Position numbers and translations under genes: made by a program. Of a stretch of 64,000 nt of DNA, positions 26,451 to 34,597 are shown in pieces. Source of the stretch: an uncultured Prevotella sp. (GTDB taxonomy: Bacteria; Bacteroidota; Bacteroidia; Bacteroidales; Bacteroidaceae). Below the pieces are notes generated by a model. That model was not told where the DNA came from, did no database searches, and saw only the letters and a program-made list of their open reading frames with translations. The stretch is from contig CAJOCR010000006.1 in assembly GCA_905236755.1 (NCBI GenBank), forward strand, positions 1-64,000, given 5' to 3'. The first letter of the stretch is position 1; every line of letters begins with the position of its first letter.

Positions 26451-27548
26451 TTATTTTCTAAGCGCAATATTATAATTATAGTATTCCAATCGGCCGGTAA
26501 TGTCTTCCACAACCTTGATAAATGGAGGGAAGTTCACCTCCTCGTGATCGGTGATGCCCTTTGTTTCAAGAATCTGCAGATTGCTTACAGGCGAAAGATA
26601 AGTGTCGAGTTCAAAGAACTGGCCCTTATAGATGAAACTCTTGCGCATCTTGTTAATCGTCTGGCGATAAGGATCAGCCTGCTGCAACAACGACTCATAC
26701 ATATTAACACCTATCTGACGCTCGGTCTCAACCTGCTCGTTGCCCGGAGTATTCTTCTTGATGGTGTGCACATATACATATTTTCCCTGCCATCCACGCT
26801 TACGCAAGCGAACCTCGCTTCCAGGGTCAGAGGTGAGATAAGTCTGAGTAATCTCACTCTCAATGGCATTAGGAATCTCGCCAACGAGTTCAACGATGTA
26901 TTTACGCTCCTCAGTAATAGGCTGTGGAAGTCCAAGCACATTACTAATCTCCTTTAGCACACGATAGAGTTTCTTGTCGAAGTCCTCATGATTATTGATA
27001 ACACGCAGATGAGGATGACCGCTCCATGCCTCCATAACACGCTTGTCGAGCATACGCGCAATAGCCAGTCCCTGCTCGGTGGCAGGCTCGTTGCGCTGAG
27101 CATTATTGCTTGTAGTGTAGTATTTCTCAGCACCGTCGGCAGCCGAAACAAGGTGCAGCACAGCATCATAGCGCTGGCGCAGCTGAGCAGAATTGGTGCC
27201 ACAGGCAGCAGTGATATTCTCCCACATTTCAGGCTTCATATAGGCTGAGATATCCATTGTGCCACGATCATAGATAATAAGCGTGGGTTGAGTCTGTGTC
27301 TCTGCCATCTTATAGAACTTATCTTCAAGAGCCAGCTGAACTTCGAGAGTAGCTTTCTCACCCTCATAGAAAAAATCCTTATTGTCAGTAAGGTAATCCA
27401 TACCCGCCTGAGTGAACATAGTTGGAACCTCAGGAATGGTGAACACCTTGTAACCAAGACTGGTGAAATGTTCGATAACCTTAACGAGGGCTGTTGTCTT
27501 TCCGGCACAAGGTCCGCCGGTGAGCACTATTTTCTTTATATCTTTCAT
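26451..27548 (-). CDS. AAA_28 P-loop NTPase fused to a CYTH-like domain (TTD14-like)
   Basis: Cytoplasmic protein of 365 residues. The N-terminal AAA_28 domain has Walker A GGPCAGKTT (11-19) and a kinase-like LIIYDRG motif around Asp94. The C-terminal part (from about 215) has CYTH-style charged strands: ERKYIVELVGEIP, EVRLRKRG and ETERQIG. This architecture is shared with the animal GTP-binding protein TTD14; CYTH domains bind triphosphates or phosphorylated head groups. The bacterial role is not established, to my knowledge. It is the last gene of a minus-strand chain after purL and two chromate-type transporters, 28 bp downstream of the second. A nucleotide- or phospho-ligand-linked task is plausible but unproven. 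Confidence 0.75.
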   Translation of the reverse strand: MKDIKKIVLTGGPCAGKTTALVKVIEHFTSLGYKVFTIPEVPTMFTQAGMDYLTDNKDFFYEGEKATLEVQLALEDKFYKMAETQTQPTLIIYDRGTMDISAYMKPEMWENITAACGTNSAQLRQRYDAVLHLVSAADGAEKYYTTSNNAQRNEPATEQGLAIARMLDKRVMEAWSGHPHLRVINNHEDFDKKLYRVLKEISNVLGLPQPITEERKYIVELVGEIPNAIESEITQTYLTSDPGSEVRLRKRGWQGKYVYVHTIKKNTPGNEQVETERQIGVNMYESLLQQADPYRQTINKMRKSFIYKGQFFELDTYLSPVSNLQILETKGITDHEEVNFPPFIKVVEDITGRLEYYNYNIALRK

Positions 27549-27576
27549 ATGTAATGTTGTGTGATAAAAGTTTCGG

Positions 27577-28149
27577 TTAGTAGAGTAACATCAAACCGCC
27601 AAAAGCGGCATAGCCTATCATCTTGATAGGATTAATTTTAAGCCATTTAGTACCTACAAAGGTAAACACAAATAACGACACGCTAATCCAGAAACGCCAT
27701 GGATCAGCTGGAGTATAGAAGTTCTCAGCATTCATGAGCAGAAGAGCAGCAGCACCAAGCAAACCAACTACAGCTGGGCGCAAACCAGAGAAAACACTCT
27801 GCACAATGGGATTCTTCATGTATTTCATGAACATCTTACTGATAAGTATCATCAAGATAAATGAAGGCAACACAAGCGCAAAGGTGGCGGTGGCAGAACC
27901 AAGCATAGCCATAACACCATCATAACCAGCATTGTGAACAGCTGTGTAACCGCAATAAGTGGCAGAGTTGATGCCCACAGGACCGGGAGTCATCTGCGAA
28001 ATAGCAATAACATTGGTAAACTCCTGCATACTCATCCAATGCCAACGGGTTACAACCTGTCCCTGAATAAGCGAAATCATCGCATATCCACCACCAAAAC
28101 CGAAGAGTCCGATTTCAAAGAATGTTATGAACAGATAGAGAAAAATCAT
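27577..28149 (-). CDS. Half-size chromate transporter (CHR family), second of a pair
   Basis: Inner-membrane protein of 190 residues and one CHR domain, with FFEIGLFGFGGGYAMISLIQ near the start, the conserved MTPGPVGINSATYCGY and about six hydrophobic segments. Bacteroidales often encode short CHR proteins as adjacent pairs that are expected to work as a heterodimer, replacing the fused long form. The preceding gene is its partner, 55 bp upstream. Known CHR proteins export chromate or related oxyanions; the natural substrate here cannot be told from sequence. Confidence 0.85.
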   Translation of the reverse strand: MIFLYLFITFFEIGLFGFGGGYAMISLIQGQVVTRWHWMSMQEFTNVIAISQMTPGPVGINSATYCGYTAVHNAGYDGVMAMLGSATATFALVLPSFILMILISKMFMKYMKNPIVQSVFSGLRPAVVGLLGAAALLLMNAENFYTPADPWRFWISVSLFVFTFVGTKWLKINPIKMIGYAAFGGLMLLY

Positions 28150-28204
28150 AATCTTTAGCTTTTAATGCGTAATTACACATTCCACACTCCACATTCATAA
28201 CCAA

Positions 28205-28741
28205 CTATTCCGTTGGTTTTATAAACTTACCATAGATGAATCCGCCAAAGCCGGCAGCAATGATAATCCAAATGGGGTTTACCCCCATAAGCCAGATGAG
28301 CAAAGCACCCACGATAGGAATCCAGCAGTTTACCAAAGAGATATTGGCACTCTTGGCAAGATTGAATGTAGGCACAGCTATAAGAGCCACCACTGCAGGA
28401 CGAATACCAGCAAAACATGCTGCAACTATTTTATTGTCCTGAAACTGATGGAAGAACATGGCTATGAGCAAAATAATCAAGAACGAAGGAAGGGCTGTTC
28501 CAAAAGCAGCAGCCATAGCACCACGCACACCACGAAGCTTATAGCCTATGAAGATACTTATGTTGATGGCAAACACACCCGGACAACTCTGGGCAATAGC
28601 AAGGAGGTCGAGAAACTGTTCTTTCCCGACCCACTTGTATTTGTCAACAACATCGGCCTCGATCATTGGAATCATGGCATAGCCGCCACCAAATGTGACG
28701 AGACCGATCTTAAAGAATGTTCTGAATAACTGTAAAAACAT
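28205..28741 (-). CDS. Half-size chromate transporter (CHR family), first of a pair
   Basis: Single CHR domain, 178 residues from the start chosen here. A longer frame opens at 28786 inside purL, but its first 15 residues are polar and it would overlap the purL end by 35 bp; the ATG at 28741 lies 10 bp after the purL stop and begins directly with MFLQLFRTFFKIGLVTFGGG. The conserved AQSCPGVFAINISIFIGY matches the same site in the partner gene. The two proteins resemble one another in their N-terminal GLxxFGGGYAMI motifs, as expected for dual-topology half transporters. Confidence 0.85.
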   Translation of the reverse strand: MFLQLFRTFFKIGLVTFGGGYAMIPMIEADVVDKYKWVGKEQFLDLLAIAQSCPGVFAINISIFIGYKLRGVRGAMAAAFGTALPSFLIILLIAMFFHQFQDNKIVAACFAGIRPAVVALIAVPTFNLAKSANISLVNCWIPIVGALLIWLMGVNPIWIIIAAGFGGFIYGKFIKPTE

Positions 28742-28751
28742 ATATCGTTTA

Positions 28752-31700
28752 TTACTTCTTTCGGCTCTCAACCCACTTGCGAGCATTCACGAACATCTCC
28801 ATCCAAGGAGTGATTTCGTCGTTGCGATGCTCTGCAGGATACCAAGCGTTCTGCCATGGGAAGATAGCACGCTCTGGATGAGGCATCATAGCCAGGTGAC
28901 GACCATCGGCACTGGCAATACCAGCTACATTATAGTCTGAACCGTTAGGGTTACCTGGATATTCAGCATAGTTATACTTAGCAACGATATTATAATGATC
29001 CTCAGGCTCTGGCAGATAGAAACGACCCTCGCCATGAGCAACCCAAATACCAAGTTTGCTGCCACTAAGACTACCAAGGAGCACGCTCTCATTCTGCTCG
29101 ATGTTCAAGCCAAGGAATGAGCTTTCAAACTTCTTAGAGTTGTTGTGACACAGATGTGTGCGATGCTTGTGCTCTGGATTGATAAGGTTAAGCTCAACCA
29201 TGAGCTGGCAACCGTTACAGATACCGAGTGAAAGGGTATCCTCACGAGCATAGAACTTATCAAGAGCCTCCTTAGCCTTAGGATTGTAGAGGAATGCACC
29301 TGCCCAACCCTTGGCAGAGCCAAGAACATCAGAGTTAGAGAATCCACCACAGAACACAATGAAGTTAACATCCTCGAGTGTTTCACGACCGCTGATAAGG
29401 TCGGTCATCATCACATCCTTAACATCAAAGCCTGCAAGATACATTGAATAAGCCATTTCGCGCTCACCATTAGTACCCTTCTCACGGATGATAGCAGCCT
29501 TGATGCCTGATGGCTTACGACGATCAGGATCACAACCAAGGCTCTTACAAGTGCCCTTGAAGCCATAGCTGAACTTCATCTCTACAGGCTGCTTCTTGTA
29601 GTTGGTGTAACGCTTCTTAGCCATTCCACCGAAGCTCTGGTTGCGGTCGAGCAGATATGATGTCTTATACCATGTGTCGCGCAAAGCGTTAATGTCAAAC
29701 TCGTGCTCATACTCGTCCTTCTTAACAAAGATGGTACGTGTTTCAGGAGCAGGGTAACCAATCTTAGCGTATGCGATGCCTGCCTTATCAAGGAACTCCT
29801 TGAATTCAGCCTTATACTTGTCGCTCACCTGAACAACAACACCTGGGTTCTCAGCAAAGAGCATCTTTACAACATCATCGCCAGCAAGATCGTGAAGGTT
29901 TATCTTCATACCACCCTCAACATTAGCGAATGTCATCTCAAGCAATGTGGTGATAAGACCACCAGCAGAAATATCGTGACCAGCCATAATCCACCCCTTG
30001 CGGATGAGTTCCTGAACAGCGTTGAAGCAGTCAACAAAATACTCAGGGTTCTCAACTGTTGGAACATCGCTGCCAATCTTGCCCATGCTCTGAGCAAAAG
30101 CAGAACCACCGAGACGCTGCTCGTCGAAGCTGAAGTCGATATGATAGATACTTGAATTCTTATCATTAACAAGAACAGGAGAAACAACCTTCTTTACATC
30201 GCTAACCTCACCACCAGCACTAACGATAACTGTACCTGGAGCGATAATCTTGTCGCCATTAGGATACTGCTGAGTGAGTGAAAGCGAGTCTTTACCTGTT
30301 GGCACATTAACATGAATAGCACAGCAGAAATCGCTCAATGCCTTTACAGCTTCATACAAACGTGCGTCCTCACCTTTCTGTGAACGGCAAGGCCACATCC
30401 AGTTAGCCGAAAGACTTACAGACTCGAGCGGAGTCTCCTCATTTGCCATTGGTGCCCACACAACATTGGTGAGAGCCTCAGCAACAGAGAGAACAGAGCC
30501 TGCCTTTGGATCAGCAAGACCTGCCTGAGGAGCATGTCCAAGAGCTGTAGCAATACCCTTTGTGCCACGATAGTCGAGAGCAACAACACCACAATCGCTC
30601 AATGGCAACTGAATCTGTCCCTGTCCCTGCTGACGTGCAATCTTACCTGTTACCGAACGGTCAACCTTGTTGGTCAACCAGTCTTTACAAGCCACAGCCT
30701 CAAGCTGAAGCACGTTGGAAAGATACTCGTCAAGTTTATCTTGTGTATATGAAACGTTGTCGTATTTGCGTTCTACTGTTTCGTCAACCATCACGGTCTT
30801 TGGAGTGTGACCAAACATCTGAGCCACATCAAGGTCGAAAGGCTTAACGCCATCACCCTGCTTGAAACTGAAGTGAGCATCGCCAGTGGTCTCGCCCACA
30901 ACATACATCGGAGCACGCTCACGCTCTGCAATCTTCTGCACTCTGCCCAGATACTTCTCATCAATAAGCAAGCCCATACGCTCCTGACTCTCATTAGCGA
31001 TAATCTCCTTTGCGCTAAGTGTCTTGTCACCGATAGGAAGCTTAGTCATATCAATCTCACCACCACACTCTTCAACAAGCTCAGAGAGACAGTTGAGGTG
31101 ACCGGCAGAACCATGGTCGTGAATAGAAACAACAGGATTTTCATCCTCCTCAACAAGAGCACGAACAAGGTTATACGCACGTTTCTGCATCTCAGGGTTG
31201 GCACGCTGAACGGCATTAAGCTCAATACCATTGCTGTAGCGACCAGTATCAACCGATGATACCGAACCACCACCAAGACCAATACGATAGTTGTCACCAC
31301 CAACTACAACAACCTTGTTGCCTGCCTGTGGTTCTTTCTTCAAGCAGTCGCGCTTCTTACCATAGCCAACACCACCGGCAAGCATGATTACCTTGTCGTA
31401 ACCATACACCTGATCAGCTCCCTCTGGGTTTACATCCTTGTCTGTTGTGTCATACTCGAATGTGAGCACAGAACCAGTGATAAGAGGCTGTCCAAACTTG
31501 TTACCGAAGTCGCTGGCACCATTTGACGCCTTGATAAGAATCTGCTCTGGAGTCTGATAAAGCCATTTGCGGGCAGGGATAACATTCTCCCAGTTACGAG
31601 CCTCGCCAGCATCATCCTTCAAGCGTGGATAAGCAGTCATATAACAAGCAGTACCGGCAATAGGCCATGAGCCAACACCACCACCCATACGGTCGCGAAT

Positions 31701-32504
31701 TTCACCACCAGTACCTGTTGCAGCACCATTGAAAGGCTCTACTGTTGTTGGGAAGTTATGAGTCTCAGCCTTCAGAGAGATAACACTCTCTATATCCTTT
31801 ACCTCAAAATAATCAGCTGTTGTTTGGTCAGCAGGAGCAAACTGCTCAATAACAGGTCCCTGTGAGAAAGCAACATTATCTTTGTAGGCAGAAATAACCA
31901 TATTAGGATTTTCCTCTGTGGTTTTCTTTATCATCTTAAAGAGTGAAGACTCCATCTCCTTACCGTCGATGATAAACTGACCGCCGAAGATTTTATGACG
32001 ACAATGCTCTGAATTAATCTGAGCAAAACCAAAAATCTCGCTATCGGTAAGCGGACGTCCATTCTCCTTCTCAATTTTGTGCAGATAAGCCATCTCATCC
32101 TCTGAGAGAGCCAAGCCTTCTTCCTCGTTGAATTTCTCAAGGTCGTCAACACGCTTAATAGGCTCTGGGTCGTGGTTAACTGTGAAAATCTGCTGGTCGA
32201 GTCCCTCATACATTCTCTGAAGCATAGGATCGTAATCGGCATCCTTAGACTCCACAGGGAAATACTCTTCTATACGCGAAATGCCGTTAAGACTCATATT
32301 CTGAGTAATCTCAACGGCATTCGTACTCCAAGGAGTAATCATTTCGCGGCGAGGGCCAACAAAGAAGCCCTTCAGTTCCTGGGCATCTTCAAGGGTTGCA
32401 TCACCAAAAAGCCAGCAAAGTTCGTTTGTTTCATCTTGATTGGGCTGATGGTCAATATCAGTTGCAATCACACTCTTTGATTGAGTTCTGAAAAAGAGAA
32501 TCAT
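28752..32504 (-). CDS. purL: Phosphoribosylformylglycinamidine synthase, single-chain form
   Basis: Fourth step of de novo purine synthesis: FGAR plus glutamine and ATP gives FGAM. The 1250-residue length is that of the large fused enzyme of proteobacteria and Bacteroidetes. Visible parts are the N-terminal domain with the substrate-loop FAQINSEHCRHKIF, two AIRS-like halves (SLKAETHNFPTTVEPFNGAA; VPTGKDSLSLTQ) and a C-terminal glutaminase with catalytic Cys1096 in LGICNGCQLM and PHPERAIFP. It has a TACCTTTG promoter at 32540-32547 and leads an operon with the two CHR genes and the TTD14-like gene. Confidence 0.96.
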   Translation of the reverse strand: MILFFRTQSKSVIATDIDHQPNQDETNELCWLFGDATLEDAQELKGFFVGPRREMITPWSTNAVEITQNMSLNGISRIEEYFPVESKDADYDPMLQRMYEGLDQQIFTVNHDPEPIKRVDDLEKFNEEEGLALSEDEMAYLHKIEKENGRPLTDSEIFGFAQINSEHCRHKIFGGQFIIDGKEMESSLFKMIKKTTEENPNMVISAYKDNVAFSQGPVIEQFAPADQTTADYFEVKDIESVISLKAETHNFPTTVEPFNGAATGTGGEIRDRMGGGVGSWPIAGTACYMTAYPRLKDDAGEARNWENVIPARKWLYQTPEQILIKASNGASDFGNKFGQPLITGSVLTFEYDTTDKDVNPEGADQVYGYDKVIMLAGGVGYGKKRDCLKKEPQAGNKVVVVGGDNYRIGLGGGSVSSVDTGRYSNGIELNAVQRANPEMQKRAYNLVRALVEEDENPVVSIHDHGSAGHLNCLSELVEECGGEIDMTKLPIGDKTLSAKEIIANESQERMGLLIDEKYLGRVQKIAERERAPMYVVGETTGDAHFSFKQGDGVKPFDLDVAQMFGHTPKTVMVDETVERKYDNVSYTQDKLDEYLSNVLQLEAVACKDWLTNKVDRSVTGKIARQQGQGQIQLPLSDCGVVALDYRGTKGIATALGHAPQAGLADPKAGSVLSVAEALTNVVWAPMANEETPLESVSLSANWMWPCRSQKGEDARLYEAVKALSDFCCAIHVNVPTGKDSLSLTQQYPNGDKIIAPGTVIVSAGGEVSDVKKVVSPVLVNDKNSSIYHIDFSFDEQRLGGSAFAQSMGKIGSDVPTVENPEYFVDCFNAVQELIRKGWIMAGHDISAGGLITTLLEMTFANVEGGMKINLHDLAGDDVVKMLFAENPGVVVQVSDKYKAEFKEFLDKAGIAYAKIGYPAPETRTIFVKKDEYEHEFDINALRDTWYKTSYLLDRNQSFGGMAKKRYTNYKKQPVEMKFSYGFKGTCKSLGCDPDRRKPSGIKAAIIREKGTNGEREMAYSMYLAGFDVKDVMMTDLISGRETLEDVNFIVFCGGFSNSDVLGSAKGWAGAFLYNPKAKEALDKFYAREDTLSLGICNGCQLMVELNLINPEHKHRTHLCHNNSKKFESSFLGLNIEQNESVLLGSLSGSKLGIWVAHGEGRFYLPEPEDHYNIVAKYNYAEYPGNPNGSDYNVAGIASADGRHLAMMPHPERAIFPWQNAWYPAEHRNDEITPWMEMFVNARKWVESRKK

Positions 32505-32539
32505 ATTTGTTATTTAAAATGATGTTATGTTTCTGCCTG

Positions 32540-32547
32540 CAAAGGTA
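32540..32547 (-). promoter_or_regulatory. -7 box TACCTTTG of purL
   Basis: The minus strand reads TACCTTTG 36 bp before the purL start codon. The DNA between here and the AraC-type gene (to 32713) holds only AT-rich repeated words such as CTCGTAATTC. Confidence 0.65.
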
Positions 32548-32713
32548 ATAATTTAAATTTTATTTTCGACATCGATTACTTATTTTATTATCACAACCTT
32601 CTTTTTATTTTTACAAACAAGCTCCGCACTCCATCCTTCATTACTCATTCTTCATTATTAATCGCACAAGATGCGACCAACTCGTAATTCAAAATTTCAA
32701 ATTCGTAATTCTA

Positions 32714-33565
32714 TTATACTTCTTCACGCAACTGCTTTGCCGTTTTTCCCCATTGCCTTTTGCAGAACTCATTCAAATGTGTCTGAGTAGAGAATTCAAG
32801 CTCTGCGGCAACAAGTTTCAGAGGCATATCACGCCTACGAATATACTTCAGTGTGCGTTCTGCCTTATGGCGTTGCATCCATACAGCAGGAGGCATATCA
32901 AACTCCTGTTTAAACAAACGATGAAAACTCGTGCGCTCCATACCCAACTGCTCAGCAAGTCGGTTTACAGAAGTAGTCTTGTCAGCCAAGCTTATTACCT
33001 TAGCCTTGAAATCAATACGCTTCTCAAACATAGGATGGAAAAGCATACGGAAATCATCAGGCTTCAATATAAAGCGCAATACCAGGAACAACTCACATTC
33101 CTTTAGATGATACAGTTCCGTGCAACCCATCCTCGCCTCAAGATATTCACACACCGTAGCAAACAAATCCCTAACAACCTTTGGCGCACGATAAGCATGA
33201 GTCTGTGGAGAATAAGTCAGGAACTCAAGCTTATCCAGTTTAGGATGAGGCATCGTCACACGATGACATATCATTTCAACCATCACCGTTGAAAGCATCA
33301 GGAAATCAACCTCGCTTTCCGTTGTAAATTCAAATGGCGTGCCCAAAGGAATGAAAGTAAAGTGTTGTTCAGGCACAACAAATTTCTCGCTATTGATAAT
33401 CTGAATCGTCAGTTCACCCTCGCGCACATATACCAGTCTGTTCAACGATGTGTCTTTGGTTACAAACGTATCCCCTCTCGATAGTCTTACTATTGAGAAA
33501 CCATTATGCGGGTTAACAGCATAACAATAATGGTTAACAACATTATCAAAATTCCTATTTTCCAT
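32714..33565 (-). CDS. AraC-family transcriptional regulator
   Basis: DNA-binding regulator of 283 residues. Residues about 1-120 form a beta-rich, cupin-like sensing domain (FSIVRLSRGDTFVTKD, YVREGELTIQI, FTFIPLGTPFEF). Residues about 187-283 are the AraC double helix-turn-helix: SVNRLAEQLGMERTSFHRLF, then KAERTLKYIRRRDMPLKLVA and FSTQTHLNEFCKRQWG. The target genes are not evident. Its promoter side faces the repeat-rich kilobase at 33.6-34.6 kb, and its 3' end meets the purL promoter region in the same orientation, 149 bp apart from the tentative purL leader. Confidence 0.88.
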   Translation of the reverse strand: MENRNFDNVVNHYCYAVNPHNGFSIVRLSRGDTFVTKDTSLNRLVYVREGELTIQIINSEKFVVPEQHFTFIPLGTPFEFTTESEVDFLMLSTVMVEMICHRVTMPHPKLDKLEFLTYSPQTHAYRAPKVVRDLFATVCEYLEARMGCTELYHLKECELFLVLRFILKPDDFRMLFHPMFEKRIDFKAKVISLADKTTSVNRLAEQLGMERTSFHRLFKQEFDMPPAVWMQRHKAERTLKYIRRRDMPLKLVAAELEFSTQTHLNEFCKRQWGKTAKQLREEV

Positions 33566-33690
33566 TGAGCCGTACTTTTTGGTTAACCTTATGTTTAGTT
33601 ACTATTTGGCTATAAAGATACAAAAAACATAATTACACTCCAAATATTTAACATTACAAATTATTGAAAGAGATTATTAAAAAAGCACAA

Positions 33691-33931
33691 GGGTTCACAA
33701 ATCACCACAAACATACTGAATATCAACAAGTTGTACATTTTAAAGGGTTCACTCAAGTATCACACAAACAGCCTCAACACAGTTATAACTTATTGATATT
33801 CAGCATATTGCATTTTTATAGCCTTCACGCAAAAGGTTCACGTTTCATCGTGAACCCTTGTGAACCTTTTGTGAACCATTAAACTGGCGTAACCAACTAT
33901 TAATCATCGATTTACACCATAATGTGAACCC
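33691..33931. repeat. Cluster of GGGTTCAC words in both orientations
   Basis: GGGTTCAC occurs at 33691 and 33745, AGGTTCAC at 33834, and the inverted forms GTGAACCC, GTGAACCT, GTGAACCA and GTGAACCC at 33850, 33860, 33871 and 33924. GGTTCACG (33835-33842) and CGTGAACC (33849-33856) form an 8-bp hairpin. The stretch is gene-free; the small ORFs across it lack coding character. Its function is unknown. Confidence 0.6.
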
Positions 33932-34020
33932 TTATACAAAAAAAATATTTTTTCATTAATCTAAAGGTAAATATTTTTCAAAACAAGTCTATTATTTCCT
34001 TAGTTAGCAAAAATTTATTT

Positions 34021-34059
34021 CCTGCCCAGAGAAAATTTTCTCCCTGCCCAGAAAGTAAA
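34021..34059. repeat. CTGCCCAGA direct repeat around a 14-bp palindrome
   Basis: CTGCCCAGA occurs at 34022 and again at 34044, and the perfect palindrome GAGAAAATTTTCTC (34029-34042) lies between and overlapping them. This could be a protein-binding site; nothing further can be said. Confidence 0.45.
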
Positions 34060-34196
34060 AATTTGCAGATTATAGAGGGAAATTACATAGTTACCAAATG
34101 TAAACTAATTTACTTTCACTTCTTCACATGAAACTTTGCCTTATACAGACTTAGAGTCATCCCCTATTGAGTATCAACACATTAGACTCAATTTCC

Positions 34197-34306
34197 GACT
34201 TCACCCCATCTTCACCTATAAAAGCCGAAAATAAAAACAAAGGTGAAGTCAAAAATTGGATCTAACACTCTGAATATCATAACGTTTAGCACAAAGGGGT
34301 GAAGTC
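34197..34306. repeat. 11-bp inverted repeat GACTTCACCCC / GGGGTGAAGTC
   Basis: GACTTCACCCC (34197-34207) is exactly inverted at 34296-34306, and a partial copy AGGTGAAGTC lies at 34241-34250. The arms are 88 bp apart in gene-free DNA. Confidence 0.5.
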
Positions 34307-34330
34307 AAAAGCAAAAAGTTTAAAAAAAAC

Positions 34331-34462
34331 ATTCCCTCATAAAAATGTATGTTCACAGCAATTATTCCCTCATTAAAATGTATAAAAGACTTGATTAATC
34401 CCTCAACACAAAAGCAAAATCGCTTAATACTTTCATCACAAAAGATTACAAAGCCTACAATT
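34331..34462. repeat. 33-bp tandem repeat array, four units of decreasing similarity
   Basis: Units begin at 34331, 34364, 34397 and 34430. The first two share ATTCCCTCATwAAAATGTAT almost exactly; the third begins AATCCCTCAACA and the fourth CTTTCATCACAA. A 33-bp period equals 11 codons, and open frames on both strands show an 11-residue rhythm (minus strand: FNEGI, FYEGM, CVEGL, CDESI). It may be a decayed repeat-protein gene or a non-coding tandem repeat. No start, stop or domain makes a gene call safe. Confidence 0.6.
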
Positions 34463-34549
34463 ATAAGGGAATACGCTTCTCGATGAAAAACTATATTGAC
34501 CAAGGATGGATGATAAATTTACCACTCTATGCCGTTAGTTGTATATAAT

Positions 34550-34586
34550 AAAAAAAAACTTCTCTCCTCGGATGGAGGAGAGAAGT
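34550..34586 (-). terminator. Rho-independent terminator of the malQ-GH97-GH13 operon
   Basis: On the minus strand ACTTCTCTCCTC (34586-34575) pairs with GAGGAGAGAAGT (34569-34558) around five bases, then a long T-run. It lies 12 bp past the GH13 stop codon. Confidence 0.9.
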
Positions 34587-34597
34587 GATAAGGTAAT

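Noticed and set aside
33664..33882. 72-codon plus-strand ORF
   Set aside because: It spans the GGGTTCAC repeat cluster, has low-complexity His/Gln content and no recognisable domain.
34249..34503. 84-codon minus-strand ORF with F-x-E-G-I repeats
   Set aside because: The periodicity comes from the 33-bp DNA repeat, frames on both strands show it, and there is no domain or promoter. It is kept as a repeat feature and not as a gene.
33566..34597. Possible insertion sequence or integrated element
   Set aside because: Many short repeats are present but no transposase, integrase or clear terminal repeats with target duplication.
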